NCBI GenBank assembly: GCA_051453625.1
Contig: JBOZIK010000001.1
Location: 50,422,559-50,486,558 of the forward strand
From: Welwitschia mirabilis
Lineage: Eukaryota > Gnetophyta > Gnetopsida > Welwitschiales
Length of the DNA: 64,000 nucleotides
Reading direction: 5' to 3'
Within the stretch, counting starts at the first letter, position 1, and each line of letters begins with the position of its first letter. Shown here one piece after another: positions 12,220-24,290 of this stretch. Under the pieces are notes generated by a model, which was given only the letters and a program-made list of their open reading frames with translations, had not been told where the DNA came from and did not search any database. The translations under genes were made by a program, and so were the position numbers.

Positions 12220-12490
12220 GACTAGATGAGGAGAGTTACTTCTTTATGCTATATTTTATATATTCCCCTCTATGGATTATGCAAAACTCTTGATTTATAT
12301 ATAGACATATTATTTTTAAGCACCACCATGATGTATGTTTTTATTGCTAGATATCATGCATATTTTTACATATCATTTTTTGATACTTCATGAGAAGGAT
12401 TGCTTATGCTTGAACAATTAATTTTTATCTACTATACATTTGAGTGGAGGGCTATTAATTACTAGTATATTTAATGTTTATCTTTCTTAA
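12220..12490. repeat. dispersed segment shared with 20530-20740
   Basis: It carries 'ttcccctctatggattatg' and a following 'cttgatttat' block that match the region around 20570-20610. No coding potential is visible. Confidence 0.45.
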
Positions 12491-12772
12491 AAAAATTTTA
12501 GGCTTCTATTTTTCAAGAATAATTTTTCTGACTATTGTCCCCTCCATTGTCCAGATGCCCCCTAGGATGATAGTATGTCCACTTACTCTACACAAGTGAA
12601 ATATTTAGTTATTTATTTTTTTTAGTTCTATTTTGCATTTTTGATATTTCTAAAATTCTTTTAGAGGTTATTTAATAGTTTATAGTTGATTTATTGTTAG
12701 AGAATTTAACTTACATTATGGTTGTTTGCCTAGTTTTGTCAAAGACTGATAAGACTAAGTAAGGGGCTATAT

Positions 12773-13410
12773 TGTGCTGTCAAATTGTATGTATTTGATA
12801 GATTATTTTAAGTAGTTTTACAGGACATTATATAGGCTTACACTAATTTTTGATGATAATGAAGAGCTAAGGTAATTATTATAAAGACATGTAATATTTA
12901 TTAGATTTAACAGTATTTGAAATATACAATACTTTCTATCTAAAGCAACAATCCTATAGTCAAAGAGGCTAGTGCAACACAAGAAACACCTTATAAATGC
13001 CCATCATTCACCTAATCATCTAGACAATTATATAGATGACAGAACTACCAAAGCTGAGGAGGATGCTTACTAGATTAATCTGATAACTAATGTGGAACTC
13101 ATATGATGTGGCTTTATCTTCTGTGATGTTCAGATGACTAGTAGGATGACACTTAAAACAAATGTATTACTAGACCTCATCAAACTTTGGCTATATCACT
13201 TGCATCTTCTTACACAGTTATTAGGATTATTAATGCGTCTATTTGTATTTTCTGAATTTGAAGTCTGTTTGGTAATAAATATTTCCTGTATCCTCAACTT
13301 TGTTTTCATCTTCTTTGGCACTAGAAACTCTTATAACAAGAGATCTAAGGGTAGAAGATCTATCCATTATTGTTGTAGAGAGACGTCTTCCTTGATGTGG
13401 GGTTGTGTAT
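12773..13410 (+). repeat. direct repeat D, copy 1 (possible LTR)
   Basis: This aligns with 15010-15650. Both begin near 'caaattgtatgtatttgata', contain 'agttttacaggacatta', and end in a segment with 'tcatcttctttggcac' and 'gagagacgtcttcctt' or close variants. Immediately upstream is a purine stretch 'aagtaaggggc' (about 12757-12767) after 'tttgtcaaagactgataag'. This resembles the polypurine tract that precedes the 3' LTR of many plant elements. The copy is cut by the 100-N gap at 13411. LTR status is an inference; terminal CA and target duplications were not found. Confidence 0.5.
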
Positions 13411-13510
13411 NNNNNNNNNNNNNNNNNNNNNNNNNNNNNNNNNNNNNNNNNNNNNNNNNNNNNNNNNNNNNNNNNNNNNNNNNNNNNNNNNNNNNNNNNN
13501 NNNNNNNNNN
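13411..13510. other. assembly gap (100 N)
   Basis: Run of N inside repeat D copy 1. ORFs called across it on either strand are artefacts. Confidence 0.99.
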
Positions 13511-13747
13511 TAAAATATAATACAATATAACATAATAAAATGTATATGATATTGCATTCTCTATGGTACAACTATACCAGTAACATAGCAAATGCCACAT
13601 ATTTAATTAACTAATTATAATTATGATAACACATCTAGTTTGGTAAACAAATGTCAAAGATATTCTCTTTTTACTTTGTTTTTTGAACCCTCATCTATCT
13701 TAGCATTCTCTTCTAATATTATCACTACCTTTAATCTTATCTTTCTG

Positions 13748-13799
13748 GGTGTGTGTGTGTGTGTGGTTATGTGTGTGTATATATATATATATATACACA
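13748..13799. repeat. compound (GT)n/(TA)n microsatellite
   Basis: A GT run (with one interruption, 'ggttatg') is followed directly by a TA run, with 'gtgtgtgtgtgtgtgtg' leading to 'tatatatatatatatata'. It is probably length-polymorphic. Confidence 0.95.
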
Positions 13800-14420
13800 A
13801 ACCTCTTCATCTCCTTTCTCAAACTCTTCTCAATTATCACTATTATTTTATCTTTTTATTATTTACCTTATACTTTATTTTTACTTCTTATATATTTTCA
13901 TATATTTATATTCTTTCTTCCTACTTCACCTATATTATACACTATATCTTGTTTATTCTTACCACCACTTTGCATTACACTATGTTTTTACTTTATACTT
14001 CATCTTTTAATATTTATTTTCATCTTTACCCATACTTTAGCTTCTACTATCCATTTTCTTTATTACTCATCCTACATCTCACTTATTATTCATTTACTTA
14101 CATTACTATTTTTCTCCGTATCTTCTATAGATCCCTCATATTTCCTGCATATTATTATATTACTTTTACTTCTCTCATAATCCCTCTATCCCTTTTCTAT
14201 ATTGCATATAAATATTTTTCATCTACTTTACTCCTATGTATATATTCTATTATTCATATCTATTAGAATTATTAATTATACTTTATATCCTTCATATTTC
14301 ATTAGTACATTTCTCATGTTATACTTTATTTATACTCATTATCCCCTCTATCCTCTTATACCTATCTTTTTTCCTACCTATCTCTCCTCTATATACTTCA
14401 AATATATTTATATTATGGAC
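13800..14420. other. G-poor, pyrimidine-rich low-complexity island
   Basis: About 620 bases in which G is almost absent on the plus strand; I estimate only a few percent by eye. The text is C/T/A in short TTTA, CTTC and TATT words without a fixed repeat unit. Overlapping plus-strand frames stay open here (for example 13640-14266) because codons lacking G cannot be TAG or TGA. The predicted proteins are a monotonous mix of Leu, Ile, Tyr, Ser and Phe, so I do not call genes. Confidence 0.7.
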
Positions 14421-15009
14421 TTATCATTTTATATGGATTGGAATCCATCACCTAAGATGTGCACGAGATTACATCGAAAACAATTCAAACTTATGTAATT
14501 AGAAGAGAAACATAATCATGAAATAATTTTGAATATATTACAAACTAATGAGAGAGTTTTGATTTCAACCTTCCTTTAAGTCTTTTTTTTTATTTTTTGG
14601 GTTTGGGGATCTCTTCATGCAACCTCATCTTTGTGCAAATAATTTTAGCATTCAATGTTGCTATCATAGCCTTATTACATTAAATTTTCGCATTCTTCAC
14701 CTTCTGTATAGTGGCCTTGATTTTATTTTCAATAATAGAATAAAGTAAGAGAAAAGGATAATTTCTTAGGATCCGATTTCTCTTAAGCTTTCTACATCAT
14801 ATTGGTACTCCTTTCATGTCTAAGAGTAGGTAGATGGAATTCTTTACATTTAAGGGTTTAGGTTCATCCATCTAAACATTGGATACTATTAGCCATTTAG
14901 CTTCACTTTGAAGGATCTATTTCTTCTCAATCACAGACACCCTTTAGCATAAGAGATGACTGGTGTCCTAGCATAAAATTCAACAATTTTCTTTTGTGTC
15001 CTTTTACAT
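14421..15009. other. AT-rich spacer between the two copies of repeat D
   Basis: No frame with recognisable protein similarity on either strand. If the repeat D copies are LTRs of one element, this plus the G-poor island would be its internal part, but no gag, pol or primer site is visible. Confidence 0.5.
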
Positions 15010-15650
15010 TACCAAATTGTATGTATTTGATAGGTATCTTGAATAGTTTTACAGGACATTAGATAGGTTTATAATGAGTTTTGATGATAATGGGGAGCTA
15101 AGGTAAATGTCACAAAAACATGCAATCTTCATTATATTTGATAGCATTTGAAGCAATTTACAATACTTTCTATCTGAAGTAATAGTTCTGTAATCAAAGA
15201 GGCTAATGCAATATAAGAAATACTTTATAAAATTCCATCATCCACTTAATTATCTAGATGACTATATAAATGATAAAAACACTTAAGCTAAGAAGGATGC
15301 TTACTAGATTAACATACTAGATGATGTGGAACTCATATGATATGGCATCGTCTCTTATATATCCAGACAATAAGTAGGATGATACTTAAAACAAATGCTT
15401 CACCAAACTTCACCAAACTCTGGTGATGTTCCTTACACGTTCTTACATGGTTGTTAGGGTTGTTAGTACATATATTTGTATTTTCTAATTTTAGACTCTA
15501 TTTTGTAATAAATACCTCCTTTATTCTTGACTTTATTTTCATCTTCTTTAGCACCAGAAATTCTTATGACAAGAGATTGAATGATAGGAGATCCATTCAT
15601 TGTTGTTACAGAGAGACATATTCCTTTGTGTTGGGTTGTATATCCTTTAT
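15010..15650 (+). repeat. direct repeat D, copy 2
   Basis: Second copy of the 12773-13410 repeat in the same orientation, with scattered substitutions and small indels. The ORF at 15451-15693 lies in it and has a similar counterpart in copy 1 (13134 onward), both reading FIFFSTRNSYDKR or FIFFGTRNSYNKR. This could be a decayed peptide or conserved non-coding sequence read as protein. Confidence 0.6.
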
Positions 15651-17914
15651 TAAAATGCTACTACTTTTTAACATAGATGTTGATTTGTTTTAATCAAAAC
15701 TCTATTTTTCTTTTCATATATTTTTGTTATGTGCATCTTCCTTATGGTTTATATTACTTCTGATTTATGATAGCTTTATTAGTGATATAGATCATGAGGA
15801 CAACCTTTGTGGAGGTTAATATTATTAGTTTAGATGCATTGAATTTCATTTCCTGGATTAACTTTGCATTATTTTCATATGTTGTTTGATATACTTAATA
15901 GATTAGGTTGACCTTAGTCTAGTGATAACTTTCCTTGATTAATCAAGATTATACAGGATCAATCTCTATGATAGGTTCATTTGATAATCTAATAAAAGTT
16001 ACATTTAAAATAGAACTTGCATCTCATTTGCACAGTGTGTTCATTTGCATTATTAATTTTGCATTGTTATTTTTGCGTTATTATTTTGTTCTACTTTAAG
16101 ATTACATAAGTGTTTTATTTTGAAATCAATTCTCTTTCTTCTTGGCTATACCTTCAACAAGAATAAAAATTTTAAGTCACTCTCATCTATATTAGTATTT
16201 TGTATTATGAAAAATCTAATATTTCTGATTTATAGGATTTATTTGAGAATGTAACATTTACACAAATATACATCCTAAAGAACAAGCCTGAATATTTGCT
16301 TTGGTGAAGATTTAAGATCCTTAAAGTTGTTGTTATAGTCATGAGTATGAATGAAAGAAATGATAACAATGAAGAATCAAGTCCAAAAACAATGTTAGCT
16401 CTTATCAATGAATCCTTTGATTTTTTTATGAGAGATTTCCTTTACTCATGATTATTAATATCTATAAATCCTTTATTCAATAAAGTGCCAAAAGTTCTTT
16501 TTTGATTCTTGATTTTCATGCTTTATAATGATGAGGAAGATCTAATTATTTAAGCTTAAAAGATAGCCATTTGGATTTATAACTACTATGCAACATATAG
16601 CTAATGTCTATGCTTCAAGCATGTAAGTTTGGTTTTAAATGATGTGAACTTTGATTCAAGATGTCTTGAATTTTATAGATGTCTTAACTCTAGATGGATG
16701 TCTTTTTTTTATACATCTTTACTTGTGTAGATTTCTTGAGTAAATTTACCCAAATTTTGATGAAATTTGCACTATAGTATTCTTGGGCCTCAATAATCAT
16801 GAATCTACTATGTATAAGTTGATAGCTCACAAAAATGTAAGATATTAGTTAAAAATAAAATTAAATTTATTACCTATTTTTGCTCAATATAAATGTTTTT
16901 AATTTTGTAGATGTCTTCATCTCTATTAGGTTCAACTTTTAGTTTAGTTGTCTTAAATATGGTAGATGTCTTTTGGCCTGTCACTTAATTTTAATACATT
17001 TAAGAGATCTTTAAATTTCTAGACATCTTCACTTAAGATGTCTTCACTTTTTTATATTTTTTCAAATAATTGATTTGATAATTTAGCATCTAATTCTTTT
17101 CATGAAATGTTTCCTCTGAAGATCCATCATGGTTTATTGTCTTATCAAGATCTCATGTTCATATAATGATCTGTTTACATAATAACACAAAATATTTGAC
17201 AGGTGGAATTATCAAAACTATGTTTTCCAATATTCTACTCATGCTTATCCATCATTTTTACTTTTAATTCCATATAAAACCCTAAATAGCATCCCTTCTA
17301 CTACTTCTACATTCTCATTATCTTATGGTCTTGACAATGATAGCATTTCTCCATCTATTCCATTTGAATATTTATGTAATTCTCAAAATGACATACTTAT
17401 TTTTGATTTTATTAAAGCACATAACATTAAGGAGTTTATTCCTAAAATCTCCCAATATTTTCCTTTTAAACTTTGTGTGATAATCAAAGGAATACCTTTT
17501 CTTTTTCCACCAAGTTTACTTTATCTTGTATCTTTAATGATTAATCTTTTTAAAAGTATGACTTAAAATATCCTGGAATTCTAAATTAGGGTAAATCTTA
17601 TCTTCTTGATCCTAATTAATGCTTAGATTTATATCTTAGGGAACTTCTAAGTATGTTACATGTACTTTAATCAATCATCTTAAGAAGTTTCCTTAAAAGC
17701 CTTGGATCCTTAAAAGTACCATTAATGTCTTCCATGTTTATTATCAATATTTGAATGGAATCTATGTTTCAAATTCTTTATACCATGAGTTTGGTAAGAT
17801 ATTATTTTTCCATGAATTATACGAATTTTTAATCTCTTATATTATTAATAAATTTTGTAAAGACAAAATACCATTTGGTTATGTTAATTAAAAAAGCCTT
17901 CCTTTCTTAATGAA
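15651..17914. other. AT-rich intergenic sequence with scattered frame remnants
   Basis: No intact gene is seen. From about 17340 to 17530 a plus-strand frame reads ISPSIPFEYLCNSQNDILIF and then FIPKISQYFPFKLCV before stops. It lies a few hundred bases upstream of the clearer decayed frame at 17915 and probably belongs to the same dead coding region. The 67-codon minus-strand ORF at 16205-16408 has no feature I recognise. Confidence 0.45.
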
Positions 17915-18238
17915 AATCCATATCTTGAGATGAATATTAGAAAGCTTCTTAACCTCACTAAAGATTCTCAAGAGCCTTCAAAAACTTCTTGGATCTTTTT
18001 TTTGAGTAGCTCCTTTTATTAATTATGTAATGATAATTGTGATTTATGTCATTTTAATAAGAGATTATTTTCTAATGAAATTGATAACTTTTTCATCTCT
18101 TATTTGGAATTTGAAATTTGTGTTATTAAAGTATTATCCTTTTACTATGTTTACCTCAAATTGATTTTACTCAAAAATGATTGTATACCTTTATATTTTA
18201 TCAATTGGTTAATATTTGATTTGGTCCTTATTTTTTGA
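17915..18238 (+). pseudogene. decayed reading frame with a Cys cluster, unassigned
   Basis: One plus-strand frame of 108 codons has a single internal stop before the terminal TGA. It begins NPYLEMNIRKLLNLTKDSQE and, after the internal stop (in SSFY*LCND), continues through CNDNCDLCHFNKRLFSNEID and FFISYLEFEICVIK, then YFINWLIFDLVLIF. The CX3CX2CH cluster could be a metal-binding remnant. The composition (spaced Leu/Ile, charged blocks, Cys/His) looks like real protein rather than random AT-rich sequence. I do not recognise the family. Given the setting, it is most likely part of a dead mobile element, but a gene fragment is possible. Confidence 0.45.
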
Positions 18239-18570
18239 GAAATTATGCCTTAGGATCATAGAATTGCAAAAATAAATGTTTTTTCTTTCTTTCTTTCAAA
18301 TAAAGTATTGAATAGAATTTAGAATCTAAATAAAACTTTTTTTTCTAATACTTTTATTTTGCTTGGTACGTTTCCTTTTGATTTTATATTTTTATGTTTT
18401 TATTTTTTGTTTTTATTTTTATTTTTACATAATAAGATAACCTCTTGATTGCTAAGTTCTTATCTTTTAAAGAAAGTACATTCTATTGGCTTAGTTGAGA
18501 TTTTCTATTTGAATACTATGGATATTTAAAAAATGGATAAATATTAAAAATCCATGAGTTATCAAATCTT

Positions 18571-18695
18571 GAACATGATAGAAGCACTTACTTTGAAAGT
18601 CCTCTTACCATCGTCTGAATTCTTTCTTAGCACTTACTTTGAACATGATAGAAGCACTTACTTTGAAAGTCCTCTTACCATCGTCTGAATTCTTT
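18571..18695. repeat. 70-bp tandem duplication
   Basis: The unit starting 'gaacatgatagaagcactta' at 18571 repeats from 18641. The second copy matches for about 54 bases with no mismatch that I can see, then diverges. The identity implies a recent event in otherwise decayed DNA. Confidence 0.95.
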
Positions 18696-18975
18696 TGATA
18701 TATTTCATACTATCACTTTAACATCTTTAAGATGACTAATGTTTTACTTTATAAAGTTACCATAACTAGTAATTTTTACTGATACATTCAAGTGATAAGA
18801 TTGAATTCATCTAATCTTAAGACATTTAAATATGTATGAACTTCATTTTAAAGGAAGATACCATGGCTTTTTATGTTTTCTCTCAATGATGTGACTCTCC
18901 ATTTATTTGGGGATATTCTTCCTTATTTTTCATTTCATTCTTCATCTTCATCTTTGAGAGTATGTGGTCGAATAA

Positions 18976-19013
18976 AAAGAAGAAGAAGAAGAGGAAGAAG
19001 AAGAAGAATTGTG
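18976..19013. repeat. (AGA/AGG)n microsatellite
   Basis: Interrupted GAA/AGA repeat ('aagaagaagaagaggaagaa'). It creates an Arg-rich shadow ORF that is not a gene. Confidence 0.9.
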
Positions 19014-19109
19014 ATCTATTATTTTTATGTTAAGTACATGATCATCATTATGTCCTGTCAATAAGATAAATTTTCTTGCAAGAAATCTTTGGTAATATTG
19101 GTAGCTATG

Positions 19110-20740
19110 GGAACTCTACTAAGGGATTAGTTGATCATGCTTCATGCATTCTTACTTCTATAACTGTGGTTATGCTCTTCTAATCATGGATTAAATAAAT
19201 AAATACTCTAAGGATATGGGATTAGTAGTGTTCCTAGTGTCATTAGAGGTATTGGTTATTTCCTAGGCTCTTAGTGAATTTAGTACTCTCGTATGATCAT
19301 TTCACTTTTGAGGATTTGGGTGTATTTTGGGATGTGAGTAGGTGATTTCATTTCTGAGTGTCTTTTGATCTTATCATTCATTAATTAAAAACATTAGTTA
19401 CTTAGCATCACCATAATCACTGCCTATTCGAAATGTACTTTACAAAGCTTCTGCATTATGTCATGCATCATTAATTAGGTGATTTTATAATTTCTTTTAA
19501 GGGGGTTATGAGGTTATAATTTAGGGTAGGTACACAATCTTCTTCATGCTCCTAGTTGTCCATTTTTGTTTTATTTTCCTTAGTTATTTTATTTGGTATT
19601 ACAAAGTCATTTCTATACTTTTTCATTACAAATATCTATGACTTGATTATTTAGTAGTTTTTTAATTGATTTTTATTTTTACTTGTAATTTTTTTATAGG
19701 AGTTTATTTTCTTTTATAAAATTATATTCTTTTAGTTTATGATGATAATTTTTTCCATATATTCTTTTAGTATATTTTTAATTTTAGTTCTTTAATCTTT
19801 TTTCCCCCTAAATTTCAATGCATCTAATGATTGTGACTTCATGTTATATTTTATAATCTTTCATAGCTTAATACATTACCATTATCCTATTCTGGCACCT
19901 CTTTATTTTGCCTTAATTTCTTCCCAAAATTCACCTCCTTTACTATGTCTTACTCATTATGACTCTTAGCTTTTATCCAATCTCTTAGACTTTCTGGTAA
20001 CTGTTAAAGGTCTTACTATTACTTTTTTAACTTAACTTACTATACTGCATTTTAATTTTTTTAATCCATTTTGAAAACCACCACATCATTCAGACAATAA
20101 GGTAGACGACACACTGATAGTTTATGAGTGTCATCATTTTTAATTTTTCATATTTTTCCAACTACTTTTTACTCTTATTTTACACAAAGACTACTAGTCC
20201 AAATACACATGTTTTGCTTACTTAAACTTAACTTGTGTTTCATCTTTTTCCTTCTTATGTTAATGCAATATGAGATGTATTAATTCAGTACGGAGGAGAG
20301 GGAGTTAGGACATACTCTTGAGATATTTTTGAAATATTTTTTAGTAGAAAATTTAGGGTTCATTTTTAAATTTTTACAATACATATCTATAATATACTAA
20401 TCCGATTATGATTGTCTATTATTTGAATGAGATGCATTATGGATAATATTTAAGTAAAACCATGTACTTGATAGCAGAATGGTTATAATTTTTTCTTGTA
20501 GATATGATCTAAGCAATTCAAGAGACAATGAATGAGGGGAATAATGTTATGATTATTTTTTATGTATTTCCCCTTATGGATTATGATTAAAAACTTAATG
20601 TTTGATTTATGAATATCATTTTTGAGTTATTACCTTTGCTAATTATACATGTACATTATTTATATAAGTTATTAGGGGTATATATTATGATGATTCTTTT
20701 TGTTATGACATTCAATCTCTGTTTCCTCGATTGATGGAAG
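19110..20740. repeat. dispersed repeat C copy 2 and adjoining shared segments
   Basis: 19110-19800 matches 8220-9010, 20250-20340 matches 9860-9990, and 20530-20740 matches 12220-12490, all in the same orientation. The intervening gag-like copies of 10050-11960 have no counterpart here. This looks like a second, internally deleted copy of the same dispersed element. Confidence 0.55.
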
Positions 20741-21260
20741 CTTATGTTATGAAATAAATGCAAAAACTATTAAGAACTATGCTAGAAAATGCAAAAAAAT
20801 ATGATGTTGTTAACCTAAAATAAGCTTAATCATTAAATAAAAATTAAATAAAGGCTTACTAAAGAACTAATTGATACACTAACACTTCAACCATTTAGTT
20901 CAAAATGCATCATCAAGATAAGCTCATGGTGAAGTTACTTAAACTAATCAGGTTGATAATTGACAAGTTTTCTATATACATATATTACATTAGGGGGAAT
21001 AAAGAAAATGAAATAACATAATGAAGATTTTATATGTACATTAAATAATACTTATTTTTAAGTATTACTAATTATCCTAATTGATGTTTAACTACATAAA
21101 CAGAAGAAAGTGAAAGGAAAGATTATTTTCAAGTAATAAAACATTTTCACAGTGATATTCAAAAACATTAGCTTTTTAGCTTTATATTAAGATACTAAAA
21201 TGTTACATAGAAATGTACTGATAAGTTTATATCTTCTTTGTAGATAAGATTAAAATATTA
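20735..21260. repeat. dispersed repeat B, copy 2
   Basis: Second copy of the 7615-8120 repeat. Here repeat B follows repeat C, whereas at 7.6-9 kb it precedes it. That permuted order is what a terminally repeated element would leave. Confidence 0.55.
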
Positions 21261-22299
21261 GAGATGTTGTTGTGCCCTTTACAGGATAGCTAGATCTTCC
21301 TCTTGATCTCTCTAGTCTTAGTTCTATTTCTAAAGATGTTTTGCCAAAAGATCCCTCCCCACCTTCATTCCCTCCTCTGCTCTTCATGGTGATCTCCTCC
21401 TTATACTCTTTAGCCTCTTTTTATTTTACCATTTCCTTTCTTTAATCCTGAGAAATAGGTTTATGGTTGAAGTTGCTATTGTATTTCTATCACCTTAACC
21501 TTCTCCTTCATTCTCATACTAGATGGAATTTTGTATCTCTAACATCATCTTATAAATACTAAGATATGAACTAACTAACATACTAACAATTGATATATTG
21601 ACTTAAATGCTAAAGAGAAATATTGAATGTTATCTAAAACATATAATCATAAGATAATAAGTTCTGATTAATGATCAAAATTTACATCATTTTTTGTTCT
21701 CACTAGTACTTTAAGCTCAAGATTTTGTTAGTTTCTTAATAAATATACAAAATAAAAAGAAGGAAAGGCTTATTATTTTTCTTTTCTCCTTTTAAAAGTA
21801 AAATAATGCTTCTTACTAGACTTCGATTCTTCTAATTTCTTTACCAATTTAACCGATGGTTTTTCCTATTTTAAGGCAACTAAAGTTTTCCTTTATTTCT
21901 CCTATAAGATAAGATCATTTAAATTTATAGTTTTTGTATCTAATTGATTTTGTAATGGCTGTCTTTCTACCTCTACCTCTTCCTCTTAAGGGGTCTCTTA
22001 GTTACTTTGGTTCTTCTTTATTTTTTTTTAATAGTTAAAGGAATTTTTGTTCTAAGACTTTGAGGCATCTTTTATGGTTCTATGGTTGCCTCAGCTTTTA
22101 GTTCCACTTCTGAAGTTTATCTTATTTGTACTATATTTATTTTTGATGAATTCTTATTTTGTAATTTTGAAAATATATCTGCAAAAGTGCCTCTCGGCAT
22201 GGTCATATTTTTCATAATTCTATCTTTAAAGGAAGATTACTACTAAAATCCTAAGAGGATACTATGAATACTTTTATACCTAATTCGCATTCTTCTAAT

Positions 22300-24290
22300 A
22301 TCCTATAAAATTTTGTGGTTGTATCATTTAGAAAATTTTTAAATTCTTTGGTGAAAACTTCATCACCTTTTTGTATAATTTCTATCCTTAAAGATTTAAT
22401 CTCTCTTTTATAATTATTAAAAATTTTGCTTAGCTTTAGTTACCCCTCAGAAGTCTTTTGAATAATACTTTTTGAACGATCTTCAAATCTATCAATAAAA
22501 TCATATATCTTCTAAGGATCGTAGTTAAAGATTCATGAAACTATCAATTCTTTATACCTAAATCCAAGCCTCTTACCGAAGTTAACCTCCATTAAGTAAA
22601 GTTCATGCAGTAATCTTATATTTTCTCTTTCTAAATTTTGAATGATAAGTTGGGTATTCTTCTTCAACTCTACATGAGACTCCTTTAAAACATCTTCAAT
22701 ACTTAGCTTTATTTTATTTTCAATCTCATCAGTCAGAGTTGAAGATGTTGAAGGAATTCTTTGTATTGTATTCACATTCTAATCTCCTCTTTTTTTCTGA
22801 AGATATATGTTTAATAGTTAGACTCAAATGAGATTGACCAGAAAAGCTTGCTTCTTCGATCTAATTCTTGAAAGCCTTATTTTCTTCTATTAGTTAATTA
22901 ATGGCTCTCTTATTTACTCTTAACATGGAATGATAGTATTCAATCGAAGTTTTGGCTTCAATCCATTTATGTTTATATTCTTAGGCCTTTGTACATTCAT
23001 TCCCCTAAGATCTGTGTAGATTTTATTTGAATATTCCCTAGTTAAGGATAGAGGTAATTCATTATGCATAAATGTCATAAACTTTTATCAATGATCTATG
23101 TGTTCAACATCATATTTCTTACTTAGAATCAAGTTCTCTAATAACAATACTAACATGTCTAATCTTTCTCTTGGAAAATTATCTAATTCTCTCCTACCTC
23201 TAGTAGTAGTCTCTAATTTAGTAATGTATTCATAAGCTCTCTATAATTTCCTACTCATGTCCTTGTAGGCTTTAGAGAGCTAAATATTTTCCTCCTTTTT
23301 AGTAATTTTCTATTGTAACCTTTCAATATTTTCTTTCCCTTGATCTAATTTCTATTTTAAAATTTCATTTTCAATTTTTAAATTACCAACTTAATTCTAT
23401 AATTCTAAGAATTCTTCTTTTCTGCTGAGATAAGTTTGAATCTCATCTTTAACTAAATTCAAAGCATTAGAAAGGCTATCGATCTTGCCTTTCTCAAGTG
23501 CTTTGGAGAACTAACCAGACTATAGTGGATGAGAGGATAGGAGTTCTTCAATAGAGAATTATGTTGGGTCTTGGACCATACTTGGAGGAGGCAGTAGGGG
23601 AGGTACACTCTGAGGAGTGAAATAAAGTTCTCTTAGGTCTAGTTGAGCAGTTCTTTATCCTATGATTTTTAAAAGACTTAACTCTTTGACTCTAAACAAA
23701 CTTTGAATTGTTAAGTCTATAGAAGACTTATTAGGTCACAATGGAACTTTGTTTTTACTTAAACTTCAAGCTATCAAACGTTAGAAGCTCTTATTCTAAC
23801 TTTTTTCATTTTTAAAATATGTCTAATCAAACCTTAAAAAATCCCTTCTATAATATTTACATTTATTTGATTTGTTTTATCTTTCATAGCTATTACCATA
23901 TATAGGTTAGGTAATGTGATAAATTTTGTTTATGAAGGATTAATAACAAATTACTAGCCACAATACTTGAAATAATAAATAATTCAGGTTTTAAATCCTT
24001 ATTTATTGGAATTCTTCCCTGTAATTTCACTTTTTCTAAAAGATTCATACTTAGATTGGTATCTTCTTTTTTGCTAGTATCCTTATTGGATTTACCTATA
24101 GCTAACAAGTATAGCATCTCTCTGATGTCTTCTTGAATATTTAATGTTTTTTAATTTTTAACAATTATTTCTAGTATATTTTAGTTGTCATCAAATTTTA
24201 AATTCTTGTAGAACTTATAGACAGTTTCTAGAGTGAATCTATTATTCATAGTTAGCCATCCATACTAACCCAATTTAATAATTCTCTATT
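22300..24290 (-). pseudogene. decayed coiled-coil-rich coding region, unassigned
   Basis: Read on the minus strand, several frames in a row give protein-like sequence. At 23893-24117 there is KVKLQGRIPINKDLKPELFI. At about 23480-23100 there is NALNLVKDEIQTYLSRKEEF followed by IENEILK, GKENIERLQ and ITKKEENI, then ETTTRGRRELDNFPRERLDM and ILSKKYDVEHIDH. At 22533-22775 there is DEIENKIKLSIEDVLKESHV followed by NLERENIRLLHELYLM. The Glu/Lys/Leu heptad-like spacing indicates coiled coils. Frames are broken by stops, mostly TAA and TAG at places that could have been Gln. I do not know the family; a gag-like or structural protein of a dead element is a reasonable guess. Confidence 0.5.

Noticed and set aside
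13640-14498. Overlapping plus-strand ORFs of 85-208 codons
   Set aside because: They arise from the G-poor low-complexity tract, overlap in several frames, and give repetitive Leu/Ile/Tyr/Ser sequence with no domain.
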